NCBI GenBank assembly: GCA_023957155.1
Contig: JAMLHK010000005.1
Span: 248,001-312,000 of the forward strand
Length of the DNA stretch: 64,000 nucleotides
Direction of reading: 5' to 3'
Source: Chitinophagaceae bacterium
GTDB taxonomy: Bacteria > Bacteroidota > Bacteroidia > Chitinophagales > Chitinophagaceae
Shown here: positions 17,701 through 25,691 of the stretch, in pieces
Layout: each line of letters starts with the position of its first letter
How positions within the stretch are numbered: position 1 is the first letter of the stretch
Made by a program: the position numbers and the translations under genes
Notes under the pieces: generated by a model
What the model was told of the DNA's origin: nothing
The model's database searches: none
What the model saw: the letters and a program-made list of their open reading frames with translations, nothing else

Positions 17701-18718
17701 TGTATTCCTGGTCGGGGAAAAACTCCCGGACGTCTTCGTATTGGCCCGTGCTGCTTTTGCCCAGCAATACAAACCCCCGGTTGTTGATGCTGAATGCAGA
17801 GGCTCCTGATCTTGGCGATCCTTCAAAAGGGGTTTTGCTTTGCCACAGGTCGGTGGCAAAATCATATTCCCAGGTGTCTTTATACACACCGCCATTTTCG
17901 CCACAGCAGATGTAGGCTTTATTGTTCATCACAAAAGCCACCGCCTTGCTGCGAACGATATTGTAATCATCATCATAACTCTCATCGCTTGCATTGCTGA
18001 TCTTCCGCAGCATGCTCCAGGCCTGCCCCTCGGGCTTTGAAGGATCAAATACATTAAGATCATTAACCGCTCCCGTACCCCCGCTATAAGTGCCTGTGCA
18101 TATATAAGCCTTATCGTTATATACAAACGCTACGGCGCTCATTCTTTTTTCACCGCTCATGCTTACCCTTTGCGTCCATTTTCCCTCTGCACCATCATTA
18201 GGATCAAATTCCCATATATCTTTCAGGTAGTTGCCGTCAAAACCGGTGGAAATGTATCCCTTACCTGTAATACTAAAAGCCACAGCGTTATATCTTCCCG
18301 ATCCGCCAAAATCAGCTTTTTGTGTCCATTCGTCTGTAGCAGCGTTATATTCCCAGAAATCTTTCAGCTTATTATATCCGTCAAAACCGGTTCCTATATA
18401 GCCTTTATCGTTAATGGAAAAGCCCGTGGCGTTATTTCTTGCTGTTCCGGGGAACTCTGCTTTCTGCTGCCAGAAATTAAATTCAGGGTCATACTGCCAC
18501 AGGTCCTTCAACCGCCTTGTTCCATCATATCCGGTAACGATATATCCTTTATTACCGATAGTAAATGCCACGGCTTCGCTTCGGGCCACACCCTCAAAAG
18601 AAGACCGCCTGATCCAGTTGCCTTTGGTGGTGCTGTCTGTATCTGAGCTTTTGGTGCAGGAATGAAGAAGAGAGCTAAGGGCTGTAACGGAGATCAATAA
18701 TATTTTCGCTTTCATCAT
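17681..18718 (-). CDS. Kelch-repeat lipoprotein
   Basis: About 345 residues. The open frame extends to 19255, but the MMKAKILLISVTALSSLLHSC start at 18718 gives a lipoprotein signal with the lipobox at LLHSC. The mature protein has about six kelch/galactose-oxidase-type blades, each with a SEAVAFTIGNKGYIVTGYDG-like core followed by DLWQYDP or DFWEYN, forming a beta-propeller. It is probably a surface or periplasmic binding protein. It overlaps the downstream DUF4907 gene by a few codons. Family members often occur with DUF4270 genes, as here on the opposite strand. Confidence 0.85.
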   Translation of the reverse strand: MMKAKILLISVTALSSLLHSCTKSSDTDSTTKGNWIRRSSFEGVARSEAVAFTIGNKGYIVTGYDGTRRLKDLWQYDPEFNFWQQKAEFPGTARNNATGFSINDKGYIGTGFDGYNKLKDFWEYNAATDEWTQKADFGGSGRYNAVAFSITGKGYISTGFDGNYLKDIWEFDPNDGAEGKWTQRVSMSGEKRMSAVAFVYNDKAYICTGTYSGGTGAVNDLNVFDPSKPEGQAWSMLRKISNASDESYDDDYNIVRSKAVAFVMNNKAYICCGENGGVYKDTWEYDFATDLWQSKTPFEGSPRSGASAFSINNRGFVLLGKSSTGQYEDVREFFPDQEYNEYEDQ

Positions 18719-19058
18719 CAAAAAATTTGCTGCTAAACTATCCGAAAGCATAACGGCAAAATCGTTAAAATGTAACAGCAAATTGTATTTATAGATGAAT
18801 AATGCTTTTTTCCATACCAACAGGTTATTCACGCCATAAAAGCGGTGGGTGACTGTTTTTCTTACCGGTATGGTATTCCATACGCACTTACTTTTTAAAG
18901 GCCGCATTACGTGTACGTATATCCGGCGTTCATCTATAAAAAGCCAATTCCCGTATATGTATCTGCACCTTTGGTACACACTAACAAAATAGTAACAGTC
19001 AATGCTGATAATATTGCAATCGTAAGTTACCAATGTACCGTTGTCTGTAATAAAAAGT
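18719..19058. other. Divergent intergenic region (kelch and DUF4270 promoters)
   Basis: 340 bases between the - strand kelch gene and the + strand DUF4270 gene. It must hold both promoters. No exact TTTG-N19-TAnnTTTG match was found. Open frames that cross it are upstream extensions of the neighbours and look non-coding. Confidence 0.5.
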
Positions 19059-20384
19059 ATGAGAAAATTAATATGCGCTGCAGGCGCTTTATTTTGTGTG
19101 TATGCGATGGGATGCAAAAAGGCCGATATACAATTTGGGGAGCAGTTCGTTGATGCCGGCATAACCAATATCGTAATGGTAGATACGATCACTCCGGCGC
19201 TTTTCAGTGTTTTTCGTGACTCAGTACCCACCTCGCAATCCGGCACTATTATCACAGGGAGCTATAATGATCCCGTCTTTGGTAAAATAGCGGCGTCCTC
19301 CTTTTTTGTACTTGCATCTCCGGGTATCCCGGATATGCATATTTCCGCGGCTTACGATTCCTTAGTGCTCCAAATGAGGAGCGACAGTTCTTTTTATGGC
19401 GATACTTCTGTTGCGCAGCGTTTCAATATACACGAGCTGTCTTCATTAATTGAGTTTGGTGAAGACAAAACATATTTATACAACAGTAGCAGTTTCCCGG
19501 TATATGCCACCCCGCTCGGTTCTGCTATTGTAACTGTCCGCCCTTCTTTAAAAGATAGTGTGAGTATCCGTTTAAGTGATACAAAAGGGCAGGAGTTGTT
19601 TGAACTGATCCAGTCTAAATCGCAGGAGGTGCTCACCAGCGCTGATTTTGAGCAATATTTTAAAGGACTCAGGATCAGCGCCGATGATAATACCGCCAAT
19701 GCTGCTGTGTACGGCTTTTCAGACAGCGTTACGATGCGTCTTTACTATCATGAATCCGATCCATACCTTTCTCAGAAATATATTGATTTTGTTTTAACAT
19801 CAAGGAATAAGCAATTCAACCGCCTGCAGTATGACAGGAGCGGTACAGCGCTGGATGTGGCAATTCCCGAAGCTAAGGAAATCTCACCTGCATTTACCGG
19901 CGGTTCGGTATATGTACAACCCCTTACGGGTGTATTGCTGAAAATGCGTTTCCCTACTTTGCGTTCGTTGCTGGCACGAAGCGATTACGTTAAGATCATG
20001 AAAGCGGAATTGATGATTGCGCCATCAAAAGGTTCCTACAGCCACGATTATATGCTGCCTCCCCAACTGATAGCCTCTTCCACCAATATCAATAATCAGC
20101 TGGGCGGTTATCTTGCAGAGAGGGGTAATGCCGGATCGCAAAGTATTCAGTATGGCGGCTTAACGATTGACTGGCTGTATGGTGAAGATACCCGTTATAC
20201 CTACGATGTAACGGCATATCTGCAATCTGAAATCAGAAATGATGCGGAAAATACCAATGGATTGATATTTGCTCCTCCCTCGCCCGGGTACAATACAAAA
20301 TTAAACAGACTTGTTGTGGATGATAATGCGTCTGGCAAGGGTGGTGTGAAGTTAAAAGTATATTATATATCTGTGCAACAATAA
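19059..20384 (+). CDS. DUF4270 family lipoprotein
   Basis: About 441 residues from ATG 19059; an earlier TTG at 19041 is rejected because the second start gives a standard signal MRKLICAAGALFCVYAMGCKK with the lipobox cysteine at residue 19. The family motif TGSYNDPVFGKIAASSFF follows near residue 75, then a long beta-rich body and a C-terminal LVVDDNASGKGGVKLKVYYI. DUF4270 proteins are Bacteroidota envelope proteins of unknown function. The next gene, six bases on, encodes an outer-membrane barrel, a frequent partner. Confidence 0.87.
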   Translation: MRKLICAAGALFCVYAMGCKKADIQFGEQFVDAGITNIVMVDTITPALFSVFRDSVPTSQSGTIITGSYNDPVFGKIAASSFFVLASPGIPDMHISAAYDSLVLQMRSDSSFYGDTSVAQRFNIHELSSLIEFGEDKTYLYNSSSFPVYATPLGSAIVTVRPSLKDSVSIRLSDTKGQELFELIQSKSQEVLTSADFEQYFKGLRISADDNTANAAVYGFSDSVTMRLYYHESDPYLSQKYIDFVLTSRNKQFNRLQYDRSGTALDVAIPEAKEISPAFTGGSVYVQPLTGVLLKMRFPTLRSLLARSDYVKIMKAELMIAPSKGSYSHDYMLPPQLIASSTNINNQLGGYLAERGNAGSQSIQYGGLTIDWLYGEDTRYTYDVTAYLQSEIRNDAENTNGLIFAPPSPGYNTKLNRLVVDDNASGKGGVKLKVYYISVQQ

Positions 20385-20390
20385 TGCGGA

Positions 20391-21653
20391 ATGAACATGA
20401 AAGCATGGGGAAAATCCTTTTTTACAAGTGCGACCATCCTGGCTGCTATGCATACGGGGCTTGCGCAAAATAACAGCTCACCGTATTCTATACTTGGCAT
20501 AGGCGATATAGAGGAAAGCTATTTTAACCGTACTTCGGGGATGGCTAATACCGGTATTGCCTATCGCAACAAGAACTACCTCACCCATAATAATCCTGCT
20601 TCTGTTTCGGAAATACAGGAACAGTTCTTCTCGGTGGAAGCGGCTGCGAGAGGTAAATTTGTTACTTATTATACTAACAACTCAAATAGTACGGTTAACC
20701 AGACGAGAGATTTCAGCGTAAGCCGTTTTAGCCTGGGTATTAAGGTTAAAAAATGGTGGGGGAGCAGTATAGGACTGATGCCTTTCAGCACGGCCAACTA
20801 TAGTTTTTCGGGTAAAAAAAGCATACAGGGCACGAATGCGTTTACTTATGCGAAGTATGAAGGCAAGGGTGGCGTGAACCAGCTGTACTGGGATAACGGG
20901 TTTAGTCTCGGAAAACATTTTTCAGTGGGGATCACTACTGCCTATTTAATGGGATCGCTTACCCAGACAGAAACATTTTCCGGTGCAGAGGTTACCGACG
21001 AGCTGACCACCACGAAGAATATTTTTCTTCGCAACCTGTACCTGAATTATGGGGTGCAATATTATACGAAACTGAATAAAAAGTGGGATATCGCACTGGG
21101 TGCTGTCTATGCGGCTAAAACAAACCTTGCTGCAGAATATACTACGGATATTGCTTCCAACGAAACTGTTGTTCATAATGAGGTTACTAAAAATGATTAT
21201 TTCAGGTTGCCGGGTGCATTGGGATTGGGAATAGCGCTTACCAAAAGCAGGCAGCTCACTGTAGCGGCTGATTACCGCTATCAAAATTGGTCGGCACTGG
21301 GATACAGGGGTGCGGGATATGCATTGCAAAACAGCCAGCGGGGCTCAATAGGTTTTGAATACTCGAAATCGCAACAGGTATGGCCTTTAACCATTGAAAA
21401 AATATTTTACCAGGGAGGGTTATTTTATTCCGATTCTTACCTGCAGGTGTATGGGAGGCAGTTGAAAGACATGGGGATGTCGGCAGGTATCGGGTTTAAT
21501 TCAAAAAGAAGCACCATGAGCTACCTGGTAGCTTTCGAATATGGCATAAGGGGAACGAGAGAAAAGAATTTAATAGAGGAGCGATATGGCAAAATTACGC
21601 TCACACTTTCTTATAAAGACTTCTGGTATACCAAAGGGATTAAATATTATTAG
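20391..21653 (+). CDS. Outer-membrane beta-barrel protein (FadL-like), DUF4270 partner
   Basis: A 420-residue protein with signal peptide MNMKAWGKSFFTSATILAAMHTGLAQ. It then has SSPYSILGIGDIEESYFNRTSGMANTGIAYR, with Asn-Pro-Ala-Ser further on, as in Bacteroidota FadL-type or PorP-like outer-membrane barrels. Alternating aromatic beta strands fill the rest (WWGSSIGLMPF, NQLYWDNGFSLGKHFSVGITTAYL). Co-transcribed with the DUF4270 lipoprotein (six-base gap). Transport role is inferred; the substrate is unknown. A hairpin terminator follows at 21712. Confidence 0.75.
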   Translation: MNMKAWGKSFFTSATILAAMHTGLAQNNSSPYSILGIGDIEESYFNRTSGMANTGIAYRNKNYLTHNNPASVSEIQEQFFSVEAAARGKFVTYYTNNSNSTVNQTRDFSVSRFSLGIKVKKWWGSSIGLMPFSTANYSFSGKKSIQGTNAFTYAKYEGKGGVNQLYWDNGFSLGKHFSVGITTAYLMGSLTQTETFSGAEVTDELTTTKNIFLRNLYLNYGVQYYTKLNKKWDIALGAVYAAKTNLAAEYTTDIASNETVVHNEVTKNDYFRLPGALGLGIALTKSRQLTVAADYRYQNWSALGYRGAGYALQNSQRGSIGFEYSKSQQVWPLTIEKIFYQGGLFYSDSYLQVYGRQLKDMGMSAGIGFNSKRSTMSYLVAFEYGIRGTREKNLIEERYGKITLTLSYKDFWYTKGIKYY

Positions 21654-21711
21654 CGCTGCAAAAAATGCGAAGTTTTTATTTGTTTTTATAGATTATAGAG
21701 GGCCTATAAGC

Positions 21712-21733
21712 GGGGGAATAGTCTTATTCCCCC
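21712..21733 (+). terminator. Hairpin terminator after DUF4270 operon
   Basis: GGGGGAATA (21712-21720) and TATTCCCCC (21725-21733) pair perfectly around a GTCT loop, followed by TGTTTATTT. It lies about 60 bases after the barrel gene stop. Confidence 0.65.
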
Positions 21734-21884
21734 TGTTTATTTAGGGGCTCTGAATAACTGGAGATGTCTCATAGATTTTGGTAAAACGAGTATATTGCCA
21801 CTAATTCCATTCGTCCACAAGCGGACTGATTTACGAATACAACAGAGAACAGTCACAAACTACAAACACGCTATTTTCTTCTTT

Positions 21885-21922
21885 GTTACTTTTTTGCGGA
21901 AAAAAGTAACACAAAAAGCCGC
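21885..21922 (+). repeat. Stem-loop element with loop-complementary tail (pseudoknot-like), copy 1
   Basis: GTTACTTTTTT (21885-21895) pairs with AAAAAAGTAAC (21900-21910). The loop GCGG is complementary to CCGC at 21919-21922. The element at 38406 has the same design with a different loop and matching tail. A second hairpin follows directly (CCGGGAAATG 21922-21931 with CATTTCCCGG 21940-21949). No gene is recognised in 21654-22397 apart from the short remnant at 22083. Confidence 0.6.
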
Positions 21923-22082
21923 CGGGAAATGATTACCGCCATTTCCCGGAGTGCCTTGATTTAGCTTCGGTACTACTGTAACTTCAGCGATAGCTCTTTG
22001 ATATATTATGCAAATGAAACCACCAGCCGACTCATAGTCGTTGATGATAAGTGAACTAAAGCAGCGTTCACAGTAATACAGA

Positions 22083-22196
22083 AGAATAAAAAATCATCAA
22101 ATCAAAAACCTAAAACGACAAGTAACAAAGTTGAAGCTAACTCAAAAGGATATTGCTGATATTTTTTCAACAGTGTCATTATCTGTTCCTTACTAG
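22083..22196 (+). pseudogene. Helix-turn-helix-like remnant
   Basis: A short open stretch (no start codon needed) encodes KLKLTQKDIADIFSTVSLSV then PY and stop. The LTQKDIADIF-S-TVS spacing resembles the recognition helix region of an XRE or transposase HTH. It is too short to be a gene. It is probably the debris of a lost gene, or chance. Confidence 0.25.
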
Positions 22197-22397
22197 GAAG
22201 TTGTACAGAATGTACGAATGTTTAGCGTGAATTTGATACACGGATACGTCGCAGGCGCATTTGTGCATTCGTGGCATAGAAAAAGATACGCATCCGTTAA
22301 ACAGTAAGCCCTATTTAATACATATCGTGATGTGGTGTGTACAAGAACAGTACTGCTAATGCTTTTAATAGGTTAGCAACATGTGTGCTTATTTAAC

Positions 22398-24836
22398 TTA
22401 AAATAATAGCGGCACATTGATCTTTATACTAAAGTTCCTCCCCATATTAAAAACCCCCTCTTTTCCGGTAACCTCATTTACATCGGTATATTTTAACCGG
22501 CTTAGATGGCTCTGGTAGGCAATATCAGTAAGGTTGTTGCCGGCAACATATACCGAGAACAACGTTTTTTTGTGATGTATAACATCTGCTCCTATAAAAA
22601 CATTCAGCAGGGTATAGCCTTTGGTGGGTGTTTCTGTATTATAGGCAGTAAACGCCTTGCTTTGCCTGAATGTATTGTCTAACTCGGCAGTAATGGAAAG
22701 ATTGCCGATCCTTTTTCCTTTTTTCAGAAACTCCCCTTTCAGTTGTGTAATGAGCCGGGCGGCAGGTATGAAGGGAATATTCCTTATCCCCTCTACCGGT
22801 TGGTTAAATCGTCCCCTTACATAAGAGAAGGTATTCTCAAAATGCAGCCAGTCTAACGGGTGAGGATGAATATCCATATATAATTCCGCACCATACAGCA
22901 GGGCTCCCGCCTGGCTGAAGGTAAAGGCGGTGATCTCATCGCCGTCTACGTGTACCAGGGAATCGCCGCCATTTACACCGGAAAGCTTCCGGTAAAAAAT
23001 AAAATGGTCAATGGCATTTACAAAACCGGTGGCATGCAGTGAAAGATGTTCGGTATTGATCTCAGCTCCGATATCGGTTTGCAGGCTGGTTTCCGATCGC
23101 AGATCCCGGTCGCCGTATTCGTACCGGTTAGTGCCTTCATGTGTGCCGTTGGATGCCAGCTCGGCTATGCCCGGCGCACGGAATCCCCGTGCAATGTTGA
23201 GCTTAAGCGTAGTGGTTTTGCCGGCTTCATAGCTGATGCCTGCACTGCCCGATACATTGCTGAACGACCGGGTAAAAGCCTCAAACTTGGTTTCATCCTC
23301 TTCCTCTAATTTTTTTGAGTTAATGCTCCGGTTGTCAAACCGTATACCTCCGCTGATCGTAAAGCGGTCGTAGTTGCGCTGTGTATAAACAAAAGCCCCT
23401 GCATCGAACAGGTGGTAGGCCGGGATCAGCACTTCTTCGGCCTTGTTGGTATTGCTTTGCTGCATACCGGTAAGCCCTGTGGCTGTTTTCCATTTGCTGT
23501 TGTCTGGTAAATGGTATTGTATATTATAGGTAAATGTATTAAGGTCGAAATACAATTCGGGAGTATCCGGCTCCATCACATCTGCGAACTCTTTTCTTTT
23601 ATTATTCTGGAAGCCGAGATTAACAGAGAGCTTTCCGTTACCTACATTGAACCGGTTATCGGCGGCAACCTTAAAGTGCCGGATGCGTTGCCGGGGAAGA
23701 TCGGGATGAATGCCCCTGAAATCACTGCCTTCTGCTATTCTTGTTGCGGCATTGCCGTTGTTGTTTATTTCCCGGATAAACTTGCCGGTAAGCTCATCGC
23801 GGTCGCCTTCTATCAGTCCCGGTTCCTGGTCAAAGCTGCTTACGATGATGTGGCTGTATCCCCAACTGCCGTTATAGCCTATATAACCGCCGATATTTTT
23901 TTCATTGAATTTGGAATTGAATACGTAGCCGTCATATTTGTTTTTATAATCCTCGGCTCCTTTAAAAGACCCGTATACATTCCAGTTGATCCCGTTCTTG
24001 TTACCCGCCAGGTTGGCGCCGAAGCCCCGGAGCCGGTTATTGGTCTGGTAGTTGGCCGTTACATTTCCTTTTATCGTTCCCTCTGCTGCAGGTACATTCG
24101 TCAAAATGTTGATCACACCCGCCATCGCATCGCTTCCGTAAATAAGGGAGGCGGGGCCTTTTAATATCTCCACTTTCTGTACGCTGTATTCGTCTATTTC
24201 AATGCCGTGCTCATCGCCCCATTGCTGACCTTCCTGCCGGATGCCATCGTTCAGCACCACTACACGATTATAGCCTAATCCCCGGATAACAGGCTTTGAA
24301 ATGGATGGACCGGTGGCGATTTGTGATATGCCCGGGCTTTTGCTTAATGCATCAACCAGGTTATCTGCCACCGCCATCGTAAGCTCTTTTTTACTTACAA
24401 TAGTGACCGGCGTAGGGGTTCTTTTAATTTTTGTGGCTGTGGAAACACCCGTTACCGTGATGCCTTCGTTTTCAAGAACGGAAGGCTGCATGGAAAAGTC
24501 CCGTTGGATATCCCCTCCCAGCACAATATGTTCGGAAATACTGGTGTAGCCAACAGAAGAAACTTCAATAAGATAATTACCGGCTGCAATATTCCGGATC
24601 ATATATTCTCCTTTTCCATTGGTGACGGCTCCTGTTTTGGCATCGGCAAAATAGATGGATGCACCCTGCAGGGGCTCGCCCGTTAAGGCATCGGTTACTC
24701 TGCCCGAGAGAGAAATAATGCCCGCCCGGTTATTTTTTGTGGACTCACCGGACCAGTGTTGTGCCTTTAGAAAACCGGGACTAAGAAAAAATACGGCTGA
24801 TGAAATAAGGAACAGCCTGATATAATAGTTCAACAT
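22398..24836 (-). CDS. TonB-dependent receptor with carboxypeptidase-regulatory-like N-terminal domain
   Basis: An 812-residue outer-membrane receptor. Signal peptide (1-25), then a CarboxypepD_reg-like domain (SLSGRVTDALTGEPLQGASI, about 42-125), then a plug with TPTPVTIVSKKEL, KPVIRGLGYNRVVVLNDGIR and VEILKGPASLIYGSDAMAGVINI, and a 22-strand barrel from about 250. The GLGYNRV and QGQQWGDEHGIEID-type region (HG near 210) resembles ZnuD/metal-type receptors. The barrel ends with a C-terminal aromatic (PLLF). A His/Cys-rich small protein is encoded just upstream on the same strand, which supports a transition metal such as zinc or copper as substrate. This is an inference. Confidence 0.9.
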   Translation of the reverse strand: MLNYYIRLFLISSAVFFLSPGFLKAQHWSGESTKNNRAGIISLSGRVTDALTGEPLQGASIYFADAKTGAVTNGKGEYMIRNIAAGNYLIEVSSVGYTSISEHIVLGGDIQRDFSMQPSVLENEGITVTGVSTATKIKRTPTPVTIVSKKELTMAVADNLVDALSKSPGISQIATGPSISKPVIRGLGYNRVVVLNDGIRQEGQQWGDEHGIEIDEYSVQKVEILKGPASLIYGSDAMAGVINILTNVPAAEGTIKGNVTANYQTNNRLRGFGANLAGNKNGINWNVYGSFKGAEDYKNKYDGYVFNSKFNEKNIGGYIGYNGSWGYSHIIVSSFDQEPGLIEGDRDELTGKFIREINNNGNAATRIAEGSDFRGIHPDLPRQRIRHFKVAADNRFNVGNGKLSVNLGFQNNKRKEFADVMEPDTPELYFDLNTFTYNIQYHLPDNSKWKTATGLTGMQQSNTNKAEEVLIPAYHLFDAGAFVYTQRNYDRFTISGGIRFDNRSINSKKLEEEDETKFEAFTRSFSNVSGSAGISYEAGKTTTLKLNIARGFRAPGIAELASNGTHEGTNRYEYGDRDLRSETSLQTDIGAEINTEHLSLHATGFVNAIDHFIFYRKLSGVNGGDSLVHVDGDEITAFTFSQAGALLYGAELYMDIHPHPLDWLHFENTFSYVRGRFNQPVEGIRNIPFIPAARLITQLKGEFLKKGKRIGNLSITAELDNTFRQSKAFTAYNTETPTKGYTLLNVFIGADVIHHKKTLFSVYVAGNNLTDIAYQSHLSRLKYTDVNEVTGKEGVFNMGRNFSIKINVPLLF

Positions 24837-24946
24837 GATAGACTTGTGATAGTGAAAAATGCTTCAGCTAACACCCGGTGCATCAGGCGGCTGCCTGCCA
24901 AAACTGAATGCTGTGGTGTTGTTACGCGAAGGAAATAATAACAATG

Positions 24947-25306
24947 TTAGTTTGCGTATACCGTGTAATCCGGGGGACCTCGTAAGGTAGTATGTTCGGG
25001 GGTACCGGGCCGTATCCCGGCCAGGGTAAAATGAGGTGGTATAGAACTGTTGCCCCCATTATTTTCTACTAAAGAATGAATGAACAGGTATATTTTTTCT
25101 ACATGAATGCTGCATGCCAGGCAATGATCTTTTTTGGTGGCAAGGTGCGATTTGTGCTTGCACACATCTGTTCCCGGGCTGTAATCGTGGCAGACGACAA
25201 CGTCGCTATGATTATGAAAAAGCTCAAAAGGGAACTGGGTTGCTGAAAAGCAGACCAGCAGCAGCAGCGCAATAGAGAAACGATATAACTGAATAAACCT
25301 GAGCAA
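24947..25306 (-). CDS. His/Cys-rich small exported protein upstream of TonB receptor
   Basis: The open frame runs 25456-24947, but its first part overlaps the repeat region. I chose a TTG at 25306 (about 119 residues), which gives a hydrophobic leader (RFSIALLLLVCFSATQFPF). The mature part has FHNHSD, CHD, CKHKSH, and DHCLACSIH, a pattern of clustered His and Cys seen in short Bacteroidota proteins next to metal-type TonB receptors (HxHxD..C..C.xC). It is likely periplasmic and metal-binding. It precedes the receptor gene by about 110 bases. The start codon is uncertain. Confidence 0.55.
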   Translation of the reverse strand: MLRFIQLYRFSIALLLLVCFSATQFPFELFHNHSDVVVCHDYSPGTDVCKHKSHLATKKDHCLACSIHVEKIYLFIHSLVENNGGNSSIPPHFTLAGIRPGTPEHTTLRGPPDYTVYAN

Positions 25307-25399
25307 AAGGTATGGTATGAGCCCGCGAAGATAAATATAAAAATGAAACAATGATGCAATTTTTGCGTTAATTGTTAAGATTAGATCTGAAGAGAATAT

Positions 25400-25440
25400 C
25401 CTGCCCCTGCAACCTGTACACCCTGAAACCTGCAAGCTGC
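25400..25440 (+). repeat. Degenerate CCTGnAAC tract
   Basis: Consists of CCTGCCCCTGCAACCTGTAC, then CCCTGAAACCTGCAAG and GCTGCC, a rough 8-base periodicity of CCTGnAAC. A second tract (CCCCTGTAACTTGTGCCCTG) is at 25553-25586, beyond the inverted repeat. A third, reverse-complement tract (GCTCAGGTTTCAGGTTGCC) is at 46500-46518. Non-coding. Confidence 0.5.
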
Positions 25441-25443
25441 CCC

Positions 25444-25546
25444 GGGCGTATCCCAAATTGTCGCTGCTTAATTAATTGCCCTCACCCTTTTATTCCCTCT
25501 CCGCGCAGCAAAGAGGGGAAAATGGTGCGACAATTTGGAATGTCCC
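25444..25546. repeat. Dispersed inverted-repeat element, second copy
   Basis: Arms GGGCGTATCCCAAATTGTCGC (25444-25464, 21 bases; first 20 are GGGCGTATCCCAAATTGTCG) and GCGACAATTTGGAATGTCCC (25527-25546) pair with 12 perfect inner bases and some outer matches. The inner CCCTCTCCGCGCAGCAAAGAGG text is the reverse complement of the centre of the 9145-9248 element. This region, 25307-25691, holds only repeats and the promoter below. Confidence 0.7.
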
Positions 25547-25634
25547 AGCCTTCTTGCCCCCTGTAACTTGTGCCCTGTACCCTGCCTCTGCCGGTTTAAA
25601 ATGTGGAAAGGATAGCCAAATTCACTACGATGGT

Positions 25635-25665
25635 TTTGTAGCTTATCAAAATTCGTGTAGGTTTG
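25635..25665 (+). promoter_or_regulatory. Bacteroidota promoter, TTTG-N19-TAnnTTTG
   Basis: TTTG at 25635-25638 and TAGGTTTG at 25658-25665 are separated by exactly 19 bases. Both elements match the Bacteroidota -33/-7 consensus. The predicted transcription start is near 25672 and the first usable ATG after it is 25692, which decides the start of the DUF2723 gene. Confidence 0.7.
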
Positions 25666-25691
25666 CCAATCTTATAAAAGACAGCACTAAT

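Noticed and set aside
25476-25691. Longer N-terminus for the DUF2723 protein
   Set aside because: Crosses the inverted repeat and a matching TTTG-N19-TAnnTTTG promoter.
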